Origin: Clostridia bacterium
GTDB lineage: Bacteria > Bacillota > Clostridia > Christensenellales > Borkfalkiaceae
Length of the DNA: 48,295 bases
Reading direction: 5' to 3'
NCBI GenBank assembly: GCA_017626305.1
Contig: JAGAIW010000074.1
Location: 1 to 48,295, forward strand
Positions 8,977 to 16,899 of the stretch are shown here, piece by piece; position 1 is the first letter of the stretch; each line of letters opens with the position of its first letter. The notes beneath the pieces were generated by a model that was not told the DNA's origin, searched no databases, and saw nothing but the letters and a program-made list of their open reading frames with translations. A program made the position numbers and the translations under genes.

Positions 8977-11094
8977 ATGATGCAAAAGAATTTGAGAGAT
9001 GTCCGTACAAATGAACACGGAAAATTAGAGATATACAGTCTGTGTTTCTATATATTATTACTCCCCGTAGCCACAGGTTTATCGGGGCTTATCGGGGATA
9101 TTTCTTTTTTGAATTATATCGCTATCTTTTATATTATTGAAACGTACATCAATCGAAGAATGCGACTTTCGTTTAAGAAAGAGTTTACCTTTTTATATGC
9201 GTATATGGGATATACGATTGTCAGCATTATTTGGAGTGGACAGTATGAAATATCGTGGTATATTACCACCTTTATGCTCAATGCGTTTATTGTGCTGCTT
9301 GCCGCTTCGCGGGAATATTCCGATTTGGAAAAGCAGTATATCCGCAACGCCGTTTATATCAGCGCGCTGTTCGTTATTTTTGTTGCGCTGCTCAATTTAA
9401 GTACGGCGAAAAATTTCCGTCTGGTCATTACATTGACAAGCAAAATGGATCCTAACGATTTTGGTTGCGGTTTATGTTTTATTTTGGCATATTTGTTAAA
9501 TGACGTGAAAAAGCACCGTAAATGGTTTCCGTGTTTGTGTATTTTTGCTCTTTTGGCAATTATTTTATTTACGGGCTCACGCGGAGCTATGTTGATGGCG
9601 GCGGCAGTCGTATTTGTTTGGGGACTGTATTTATTGAAAAGCGGACAATGGAAAAGCGTATTAAAAGTCGGTATCGTTGCTTTTATCATTCTTTCATTCG
9701 TATACGCCATGTTACCGGATTATTTGAAATCCCGTTTGGAAATAGGGGCTTTGTTGGCGGACGGCGGATCTGGACGCGGCAAAATTTGGGAACAGGCGTT
9801 ACTGACTTTTAGCCGTTCGGATAGTTTGCATCAATTATTCGGTTATGGGCACGGGTCATTTCAAACGGTAGTTAATTATAAGATGCCGTCGGGACATTTG
9901 TATCAGGCACACAATATGTTTATCAATGCGTTAATTGAAGGCGGCGTTATCGGTTTGGTGTTGCTTATTTTCGCGTTTGGCGCAGCGTTATGCCATGCGG
10001 CGAAAACAAAAAATCTGATTGCCTTTTTGGCAATCGTCGGTTTTGCGGTGGAAGGCATTTCGTTAGACGCACAGGTGTACCGTATTTTCCCTATCGTGTT
10101 TTTATCGCAAGCATTTTTCACCGAACGATCCGCTGGGTTAAAGGGACGCTCGTTTAAAAATAGCTTTAAGGTATCTATCATTATTCCCGTTTACAACGTG
10201 CAAGCGTATTTGCGCGAATGTTTAGACTCGGTATGCCAGCAAACGTTTGGTAATTTGGAAATTATTCTTATTGACGACGGTTCTACGGACGAAAGCGGAT
10301 TGATTTGCGACGAATACGCGCAAAAGGATAAACGGATTATCGTCGTGCATAAATCTAACGGCGGGCAGTCTTCTGCACGTAATTTAGGGATCCAAATGGC
10401 TAAGGGCGAATACGTTGCTTTTATCGACAGCGACGATTGCATAGCTCTTGATACCATTGAGCGGCTTGGCGAAACCATTGTAGGCTGTGATATTGCGGCT
10501 TGCGGTTTTACGGAAAATTTCCAAAAATTACAAGTGGGCAGTATTGCCGAAAAGGAAATTTTTTCTTCCGAAGAAGCCCTTTCCTTATTGTTTAGAGAAA
10601 AGGTTTTTATGGCTGCGCCTTGGAAAAAGCTCTTTAAGCGCGATTTGTTGAAAGGGATTGTTTTCCCCGAAGGAAAGATTTACGAAGATTACGGAACGAC
10701 GTATAAATGGTTTGACCGCGCGCATAAAATTTCCTTTATTAACGAAAAGAAATACTATTATCGCTATAATCCGACCAGCACCACGAAAAAGGGTTTCAAC
10801 CCCAAGCGGTTAGACTATTACGATATTACCGAAGATATTCTGCAATTCATGAAAAAGCAATATCCAAAGTTTGTCAAATACGTTCGACGTCATATGGTAC
10901 GAAATACGATAGCCTTTTTTAGAGAAATGGTAAGTTGCGATTATTATGACGACGAAGTGGAAACAAAATTCCGTACGATTATTAAAGAAGGGATATGGGA
11001 TTATTTGTTTAGCGGTTATAAACTGTTGAGTAAAGCCTACGGGCTATGTATTCTAATTTCGCCCAAGTTGGCGCGGAAAATTTTCAAAAGATAA
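8977..11094 (+). CDS. Fusion: O-antigen polymerase/ligase-like membrane domain plus GT2 glycosyltransferase
   Basis: The 705-residue protein has two parts. Residues about 20-390 form roughly ten hydrophobic segments with the Wzy/WaaL-type landmark FTGSRGAMLMAAAVVFVWG near 195 and a large loop around 245-320. From about 398 a GT2 domain begins with VSIIIPVYNVQAYLRECLDS. It continues with IDDGSTDESG and the metal site AFIDSDDC near 481-488, and runs to the C-terminus. Wzy proteins polymerise lipid-linked repeat units outside the membrane while GT2 enzymes act inside, so the fusion couples two steps on opposite faces. The frame is continuous with no sign of sequencing error. AGGA lies about 8 bp before the ATG. 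A second polymerase-like fusion is encoded at 18031. Confidence 0.82.
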   Translation: MMQKNLRDVRTNEHGKLEIYSLCFYILLLPVATGLSGLIGDISFLNYIAIFYIIETYINRRMRLSFKKEFTFLYAYMGYTIVSIIWSGQYEISWYITTFMLNAFIVLLAASREYSDLEKQYIRNAVYISALFVIFVALLNLSTAKNFRLVITLTSKMDPNDFGCGLCFILAYLLNDVKKHRKWFPCLCIFALLAIILFTGSRGAMLMAAAVVFVWGLYLLKSGQWKSVLKVGIVAFIILSFVYAMLPDYLKSRLEIGALLADGGSGRGKIWEQALLTFSRSDSLHQLFGYGHGSFQTVVNYKMPSGHLYQAHNMFINALIEGGVIGLVLLIFAFGAALCHAAKTKNLIAFLAIVGFAVEGISLDAQVYRIFPIVFLSQAFFTERSAGLKGRSFKNSFKVSIIIPVYNVQAYLRECLDSVCQQTFGNLEIILIDDGSTDESGLICDEYAQKDKRIIVVHKSNGGQSSARNLGIQMAKGEYVAFIDSDDCIALDTIERLGETIVGCDIAACGFTENFQKLQVGSIAEKEIFSSEEALSLLFREKVFMAAPWKKLFKRDLLKGIVFPEGKIYEDYGTTYKWFDRAHKISFINEKKYYYRYNPTSTTKKGFNPKRLDYYDITEDILQFMKKQYPKFVKYVRRHMVRNTIAFFREMVSCDYYDDEVETKFRTIIKEGIWDYLFSGYKLLSKAYGLCILISPKLARKIFKR

Positions 11095-11135
11095 CATTGT
11101 GTAATTTACGTCAATAAAAATGGGAGATTTTATAA

Positions 11136-12341
11136 GTGAACGGCTTAAAAAAACTATGGATTTGCTTTGTGAACCGTTTGTTGCCTGTCCGAAAAAAGAC
11201 GATTCTGTTTTATTCTTTTTCTGGACAGTTCAACGATAATCCCAAAGCAATTTTTGAGAAGTTATATCAGCGAGAGCCAAAATTGAATATCGTATGGGTA
11301 ACGTCTTCCAAAACCATAGAAACATTTCCTTCTTACGTGCAAACGGTAGAAAATGAATCGAAAGACTATTATCGCAATCTTATGCGCGCGCAAATCGTCG
11401 TGGATAACTACGTAGGTCTTCGTTTATCCACGGAAAACGGTTTTTTAGAAAGGTTTAGAAGAAGAATTTTCGTCAAAAAAAGAAAGTCGCAATTATGTAT
11501 TTCCACGTGGCACGGCACGCCGTTAAAAAGAATAGGTATCGACGCTTTAAGCGGCTCGGAAAGAAAAGCGTGCTATTATACCTGTTCAGATTATATCGTG
11601 GCAGGCTGCAATCTTACCAAAAATGCTTTGGAATCGGCATATTATCACAGCGTTCCTGTGAAAATGTATGGTACGCCGCGCAACGATATTTTATTAGATA
11701 AAACAGTTGACGTAACAAGAGTCAAGGAAAAGCTAGGTGTTGCAAAGAACTATAAGGTCGTTTTATTCGCTCCGACCTTCCGCAACAGCGTAGAGTATAG
11801 CGGCGTGAAACAAATGAGCGAGTGGGATTTTGAAAAACTGTTTTCCGCCTTGCAAAAACGATTTGGCGGTGAGTGGTGCTTTGTTTTCCGTGTGCATCAT
11901 ATGGTGCTTAAAGCCATTGACGTGGAAGGGATTGCGGCAAAATACGGCGGGCGTATCTTAAACGGGAATTTGCACGACGATATGGCGGAATATCTGCTTT
12001 GCGCCGACGTACTTATCTCCGACTATTCGGGATCTATCTTCGATTATGCGCTGACGGGAAAACCCTGTTTCTTGCTTGCCCCCGATAGAGAGCATTATGA
12101 AAAGAGCGAAAGGGGTTTTTACTTGGATTATGATAAGCTGCCTTTCCCCACGGCGGTAAACAGCGAAGGCTTAAACGATAAGATTGCTGCGTTTGACGGG
12201 CAAAAATACCAAGAAGGCGTCAAGACGTTTTTGAGCGAAATCGGTAACGTAGAAGACGGACGGGCGTCGGAACGCATTGTAGACGACGTACTGGACTTTA
12301 TACAAAAAAGAAAAACAAAAAAAGAGGTAATAAATACATGA
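11136..12341 (+). CDS. CDP-glycerol:glycerophosphotransferase-like protein (TagB/TagF family)
   Basis: A 401-residue protein with the poly-glycerophosphate-transferase fold: VDNYVGLRLS near 88, the hallmark STWHGTPLKRIGIDAL near 122-137, then YGTPRNDILL, LFAPTFRNS and the C-terminal DVLISDYSGSIFDYAL. Family members transfer glycerol- or ribitol-phosphate from the CDP-linked form to teichoic-acid-type polymers. In this operon it might use a CMP-activated phosphonate or CDP-glycerol. The following gene encodes both a LicC-like and a TagD-like domain, so neither donor can be excluded. Start is GTG at 11136 with GGGAG upstream. The stop overlaps the next start by 4 bp. Confidence 0.82.
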   Translation: MNGLKKLWICFVNRLLPVRKKTILFYSFSGQFNDNPKAIFEKLYQREPKLNIVWVTSSKTIETFPSYVQTVENESKDYYRNLMRAQIVVDNYVGLRLSTENGFLERFRRRIFVKKRKSQLCISTWHGTPLKRIGIDALSGSERKACYYTCSDYIVAGCNLTKNALESAYYHSVPVKMYGTPRNDILLDKTVDVTRVKEKLGVAKNYKVVLFAPTFRNSVEYSGVKQMSEWDFEKLFSALQKRFGGEWCFVFRVHHMVLKAIDVEGIAAKYGGRILNGNLHDDMAEYLLCADVLISDYSGSIFDYALTGKPCFLLAPDREHYEKSERGFYLDYDKLPFPTAVNSEGLNDKIAAFDGQKYQEGVKTFLSEIGNVEDGRASERIVDDVLDFIQKRKTKKEVINT

Positions 12342-14347
12342 AAGCATTGATTTTGAATTCGGGTTTGGGACACCGTATGGGTGTTTTGACCAGCGAACAT
12401 CCCAAGTGTATGACGGAAGTTTCCGCAAAGGATACCATTTTATCCCGTCAGCTGAAAATGATTGCCGAAGCGGGCATTCAAGAAGTGGTGATGACGACGG
12501 GGTATTTTGACGAAATTCTCGTCAACTATTGCCGTTCGTTACACTTGCCTTTGAAATTTACGTTCGTCAACAATCCGTTGTACGCGCAAACCAACTATAT
12601 TTATTCTATCTATTGTGCAAAAGAAGTGCTCAAAGACGACGATATCGTTCTTATGCACGGGGATTTGGTGTTTGCTGCGGACGTATTTGACTCGGTACTT
12701 GAAAGCGAAGTCAGCTGCATGACGGTCAGCACCACGTTGCCTTTGCCTGAAAAAGATTTTAAAGCGGTGATTCAAGACGGGCAAATTAAAAAGGTCGGCA
12801 TTGAATTTTTTGACGACGCTTTGGCGGCGCAGCCCTTATATAAATTGAACAAAAAAGATTGGAACGTTTGGCTGGACGAAATTTGCAAATTCTGCGAATC
12901 GGACAATAGAAAATGCTACGCGGAGAACGCGTTTAACCAAGTTTCCGACGCTTGCGTGATTATGCCCTTGGACGTTCAGGACAAGCTTTGTGGTGAAATC
13001 GATACGCCCGAAGATTTGGAAATCGTCGCGGCGAGAGTGAAAGAGCTGGAAGACAAAACGGTGTATATGTGCTTTTCCACCGATATGCTGCACAGCGGAC
13101 ATATTGCCATTATCAAAAAAGCCAAAAAGCTTGGCAGATTGATTGTCGGCGTTTTATCGGACGAAGCGATTGCAAGCTATAAACGTTTCCCGTTAATGCC
13201 GTTTGCCGAACGTAAATCCTTGTTTGAAAATATCAACGGCGTAGCGGCGGTTGTGGAACAAAAAGAGCTTAGCTATAAAAACATTTTGACGGACTTAAAG
13301 CCCGATTACGTCGTACACGGCGACGATTGGAAAACGGGTTTCCAAAAACCCATTCGCGACGAAGTGCTGGCTGTTTTGCAAAGCTACGGCGGCGAGCTTA
13401 TCGAGTATCCCTATTCCAAAGACGAAAAATACGACGAGCTGGAAAAGAACTCCCGGTTACAGCTCGCTATGCCCGACGCGCGCCGTGGCAGATTGAAAAA
13501 GTTACTTGCCATGAAGGGCTGTGTTACGGCGATCGAAGCGCACAGCGGTATTACGGGCTTGATTGCGGAAAAGACCACCGTTTTACAGGACGGTAAAACC
13601 TATCAATTCGACGCCATGTGGGTGTCTAGTCTTTGCGATAGTACGGCAAAGGGTAAGCCCGATATCGAGCTTGTCGACATGACGTCCCGTTTCCGTACGA
13701 TTGACGATATCATGGAAGTTACGACAAAACCCATTATTTTTGACGGGGATACGGGCGGACTTACCGAACACTTCGTTTATACCGTAAAAAGCTTGGAACG
13801 TATGGGCGTATCCATGGTGATTATCGAAGATAAAACGGGCTTGAAAAAGAACTCCCTGTTCGGTACGGAAGTGGAGCAAACGCAGGACAGCATTGAAAAC
13901 TTCTCCGAAAAAATCCGCGCAGGTAAGCGTGCGCAAAAGACCAAGGACTTCATGATTTGCGCGCGTATCGAAAGCTTGATTTTAGAGCGCGGTATGGAAG
14001 ACGCGTTAGAGCGTGCGTTTGCATTTGCAGACGCAGGCGCGGACGCAATCATGATTCATAGCCGTAAAAAAGACCCTGCGGAAATTTTTGAATTCGTGGA
14101 AAGATTCCGCGCAAAGGACAGCGCTACGCCGATCGTCGTTGTGCCTACGTCTTTCAATTCGGTTACCGAAGAAGAATTCAAGGCACGCGGGGTGAACGTC
14201 GTTATTTATGCAAACCAACTTACCCGCAGCGGTTTCCCCGCTATGCAAAACGTAGCGAAAACCATTCTCACCAACCACAGGGCAAAGGAAGCGGACGATA
14301 TGTGTATGTCCATTAAAGAAATCATTACCCTGATTCCGGAGGAATAA
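12338..14347 (+). CDS. Three-domain phosphonate protein: LicC-like nucleotidyltransferase, TagD-like cytidylyltransferase, phosphoenolpyruvate mutase
   Basis: This 669-residue protein carries three enzyme domains in one frame. Residues 1-235 are a sugar-nucleotidyltransferase fold (LNSGLGHRMG, HPKCMTEV, MHGDL at 106-110) like LicC/PntC, which load phosphocholine or phosphonates onto CMP. Residues 241-365 resemble a TagD/cytidylyltransferase fold with HSGH at 252-255 and VVHGDDWKTG near 325. The usual ISTT/ISST motif that should follow (near 360) is not seen, so this domain may be altered or inactive. Residues 385-669 are PEP mutase, with IIFDGDTGG near 466 and the signature EDK-x5-NS at 497-506. 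PEP mutase isomerises PEP to phosphonopyruvate, the entry step to nearly all natural phosphonates. The decarboxylase and reductase genes lie downstream. The start overlaps the upstream stop (ATGA). Confidence 0.9.
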   Translation: MKALILNSGLGHRMGVLTSEHPKCMTEVSAKDTILSRQLKMIAEAGIQEVVMTTGYFDEILVNYCRSLHLPLKFTFVNNPLYAQTNYIYSIYCAKEVLKDDDIVLMHGDLVFAADVFDSVLESEVSCMTVSTTLPLPEKDFKAVIQDGQIKKVGIEFFDDALAAQPLYKLNKKDWNVWLDEICKFCESDNRKCYAENAFNQVSDACVIMPLDVQDKLCGEIDTPEDLEIVAARVKELEDKTVYMCFSTDMLHSGHIAIIKKAKKLGRLIVGVLSDEAIASYKRFPLMPFAERKSLFENINGVAAVVEQKELSYKNILTDLKPDYVVHGDDWKTGFQKPIRDEVLAVLQSYGGELIEYPYSKDEKYDELEKNSRLQLAMPDARRGRLKKLLAMKGCVTAIEAHSGITGLIAEKTTVLQDGKTYQFDAMWVSSLCDSTAKGKPDIELVDMTSRFRTIDDIMEVTTKPIIFDGDTGGLTEHFVYTVKSLERMGVSMVIIEDKTGLKKNSLFGTEVEQTQDSIENFSEKIRAGKRAQKTKDFMICARIESLILERGMEDALERAFAFADAGADAIMIHSRKKDPAEIFEFVERFRAKDSATPIVVVPTSFNSVTEEEFKARGVNVVIYANQLTRSGFPAMQNVAKTILTNHRAKEADDMCMSIKEIITLIPEE

Positions 14348-14348
14348 G

Positions 14349-15452
14349 GTGGCGCAAACGATTATTTTTGGCAACGACGCTTACAAAAAAATAGGGGACG
14401 CTTTGCGCGAATGGGGCGTAAGTAAATACCTGTTAGTGTGTGGAAATTCCTTTGATAAATTGCCCGTAGCGGCGTATCTTGCATCTTTGGATATTCCCTG
14501 CGTACGCTTTGGCGGATTTACGTCAAACCCCAAGTACGAAGAAGTATGCGAAGGGGTAAAGCTGTATCGAAAAGAGGGCTGTAACGCAATCGTTGCCGTC
14601 GGCGGCGGCAGCCCCATTGACGTGGCAAAGTGTATTAAGCTCTACGCCAAAATGCCCGACGATAGACTGTATTTGGAGCAGGAATATACGGATACGGGTA
14701 TCCCTTTAATCGCCATGCCCACGACGGCAGGCACGGGGAGCGAATCTACGCGATTTGCCGTCATTTATCGCGGCGGCATCAAACAATCGGTGCACCATGC
14801 AAGCATTTTGCCAAATTATGCGATTTTGTGCGCGGATACGTTAGAACACTTGCCCGTGTATCAAAAGAAATGCACCCTGCTTGACGCGCTTTGTCAAGCG
14901 ATAGAATCTTGGTGGTCGGTATATTCCACCGCCGAGAGCATTTCCCTTGCCAAGCAAGCAACGGCGCTTTTGATGCAATACGCAAGAGAATACGTGTTTG
15001 AAAATACTCCTTGCGCAAGAGAACGTATCATGCAAGCGTCCAACTTGGCGGGACAAGCCATTCATATTACGTCGACGACGGCGGTACACGCCATGAGCTA
15101 TAAAATGTCGTCCACGTACGCCATTCCGCACGGTCACGCCGTAGGGATAGGCTTGCCCAAGTGTTGGCGGTATATGCAAGCGCATATAGACGATTGCACG
15201 GACAAGCGCGGCGCGGGCTATTTGCAGAGCATATTTGACGAAATTGCCAAAGCGCTTGGCGGAAATACCGTCGAAGAAGGGATTGCCGTGTTTGAAAAGT
15301 TGCTTGCCGACTTGCAAATAAGCGCGCCCAAAGCAGAGCCGTCCGATTTGGATATTTTAGTGGCGTCGGTGAATACCGATAGATTGAAAAACAACCCCGT
15401 AGACGTTTCTAAGGGCTTGAAAGAAATATATCAAAATATTTTAGATTTGTGA
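14349..15452 (+). CDS. Iron-containing alcohol dehydrogenase, probable phosphonoacetaldehyde reductase
   Basis: A 367-residue group III (iron-type) alcohol dehydrogenase: VAVGGGSPIDVAKC near 79-92 (NAD(P) site), PTTAGTGSES near 126, and the metal-ligand region THAMSY-like VHAMSYKMSS followed by IPHGHAVGI. In phosphonate clusters this family reduces phosphonoacetaldehyde to 2-hydroxyethylphosphonate (PhpC-type activity). It sits between the PEP mutase and the phosphonopyruvate decarboxylase genes and there is no AEP transaminase gene, so that role fits well. Start is GTG at 14349, one base after the upstream stop, with GGAGG at 14338-14342. The substrate is inferred from context. Confidence 0.82.
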   Translation: MAQTIIFGNDAYKKIGDALREWGVSKYLLVCGNSFDKLPVAAYLASLDIPCVRFGGFTSNPKYEEVCEGVKLYRKEGCNAIVAVGGGSPIDVAKCIKLYAKMPDDRLYLEQEYTDTGIPLIAMPTTAGTGSESTRFAVIYRGGIKQSVHHASILPNYAILCADTLEHLPVYQKKCTLLDALCQAIESWWSVYSTAESISLAKQATALLMQYAREYVFENTPCARERIMQASNLAGQAIHITSTTAVHAMSYKMSSTYAIPHGHAVGIGLPKCWRYMQAHIDDCTDKRGAGYLQSIFDEIAKALGGNTVEEGIAVFEKLLADLQISAPKAEPSDLDILVASVNTDRLKNNPVDVSKGLKEIYQNILDL

Positions 15453-15465
15453 ACGTTTAAAGGCT

Positions 15466-16899
15466 ATGAACATATTCCGTAAATTACAACAGTTACCGCA
15501 AAGTGTGAAGGCGTCTATCGCGTTTGCGTTTGCCAGCTTTGTCGCTAGCGGTATCTCATATATCGTAACGCCCATTTATACGCGGCTGTTATTACCCGAA
15601 GAATACGGACAAACTTCGGTATTTATGACGTGGTTGGAAATTTTCGGAATTATGGCAATGTTTTGTCTTTCGTACGGCGTGTTTAATAACGGCATGGTGG
15701 ACTATCCCGAAAAACGGGACGAATATTCCTTTTCCATGCTCATTCTTTCCAACATTATCACCCTGTGCTTTTCGGGAATATTGCTGTGCTTATATCCCTT
15801 GATAGCTGAATGGTTAAAGCTGGATTTTGCTTTTATCGTACTCATGTGTATCGTATTTATGGTACAGCCTGCGTATAACTTTTGGAAAGCCAAACAACGC
15901 TATGAATTAAAGTATAAACTTACCGTATGCGTATCCGTGTGCGCGTCCATTTTATCTCCGCTCACGGCAATTGTTTGCATTTTGGCAAATCCGTCCGCCC
16001 CCGTATACGGGAGAATTTTCGGCGCGGAGATTGCGCTCATTTGCGTGTACGTCGTCTTTTATATCGTACTTGCCGTAAAAAGCAAGTGCAAAATCAATAC
16101 TACGTACTGGAAAGCCGCGCTGCTTTTTAACTTGCCGCTCATTCCCCATTATTTATCCGTTTATCTTTTGGGGAGCTCGGATAAGCTGATGATTTCGTGG
16201 TTGGTTGGCGACGCGCAAACGGCGTACTATTCCGTAGCCCACTCGGTGGCGGCGGTGGTGACGATTGTATGGGGCGCTATCAATTCTTCACTTATTCCCT
16301 ATACTTACGAAAAGTGTAAAAAGGAAGACTTCGAGCCCATTTCCCGTGTGACGTTACCGCTTTTGACGTTATTTGCCACGGTGTGCGTACTGCTGATTAT
16401 GCTTGCGCCCGAAGTGGTGGCGGTTATGGCAACGGCGGATTATATGGAAGCCATTTACGCGATACCGCCTATCGTCGGCGGCGTATTCTTCCAAGTACAA
16501 TATTATATTTACGCCAACGTGGTGTATTATTATAAAAAGCCCAAGTACGTTATGATAGCTAGCTTGACTTCGACGGTTTTGAATATCGTACTCAATTATA
16601 TTTTCATTTCGCAGTTTGGGTATTTAGCGGCAGGGTATACGACGATATTCTGTTACTTCGTGCAAGCGACGATTGATTATTTCGCTATGCGCAAAGTGGT
16701 AGGACGGAATATTTATAACATGCGCTATATCGGCGTTTTGTCCCTTGCCGTCGTGCTAATTGCGCTGTTTAGTAATCTCATTTACGGCTATGCGATTGTG
16801 CGGTATATCGTTTTGGCGGTAATCGTCGTCGTATGCATTTTACTTCGGAAAAAAATTATCGGTTTATTTACGACTATGAAAGGAGAGAAAAAGTCATGA
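15466..16899 (+). CDS. Wzx-type polysaccharide flippase (MOP superfamily)
   Basis: The 477-residue protein is almost wholly hydrophobic, with about 12-14 membrane segments. It starts with the typical KASIAFAFASFVASGISYIV and TPIYTRLLLPEEYGQTSVF of oligosaccharide flippases, and shows LLGSSDKLMISWLVG near 235. It should flip the undecaprenyl-linked repeat unit to the outer face for the polymerase. Unusually, it lies between phosphonate genes (reductase upstream, decarboxylase downstream) and overlaps the decarboxylase start by 4 bp, which ties the phosphonate pathway to polymer export. Confidence 0.9.
   Translation: MNIFRKLQQLPQSVKASIAFAFASFVASGISYIVTPIYTRLLLPEEYGQTSVFMTWLEIFGIMAMFCLSYGVFNNGMVDYPEKRDEYSFSMLILSNIITLCFSGILLCLYPLIAEWLKLDFAFIVLMCIVFMVQPAYNFWKAKQRYELKYKLTVCVSVCASILSPLTAIVCILANPSAPVYGRIFGAEIALICVYVVFYIVLAVKSKCKINTTYWKAALLFNLPLIPHYLSVYLLGSSDKLMISWLVGDAQTAYYSVAHSVAAVVTIVWGAINSSLIPYTYEKCKKEDFEPISRVTLPLLTLFATVCVLLIMLAPEVVAVMATADYMEAIYAIPPIVGGVFFQVQYYIYANVVYYYKKPKYVMIASLTSTVLNIVLNYIFISQFGYLAAGYTTIFCYFVQATIDYFAMRKVVGRNIYNMRYIGVLSLAVVLIALFSNLIYGYAIVRYIVLAVIVVVCILLRKKIIGLFTTMKGEKKS

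Noticed and set aside
11136-12341. Classical teichoic acid cluster
   Set aside because: Only a TagB/TagF-like gene is present. No TagA, TagO, TagGH or separate TagD is seen, and the surroundings are a Wzx/Wzy-type polysaccharide operon.
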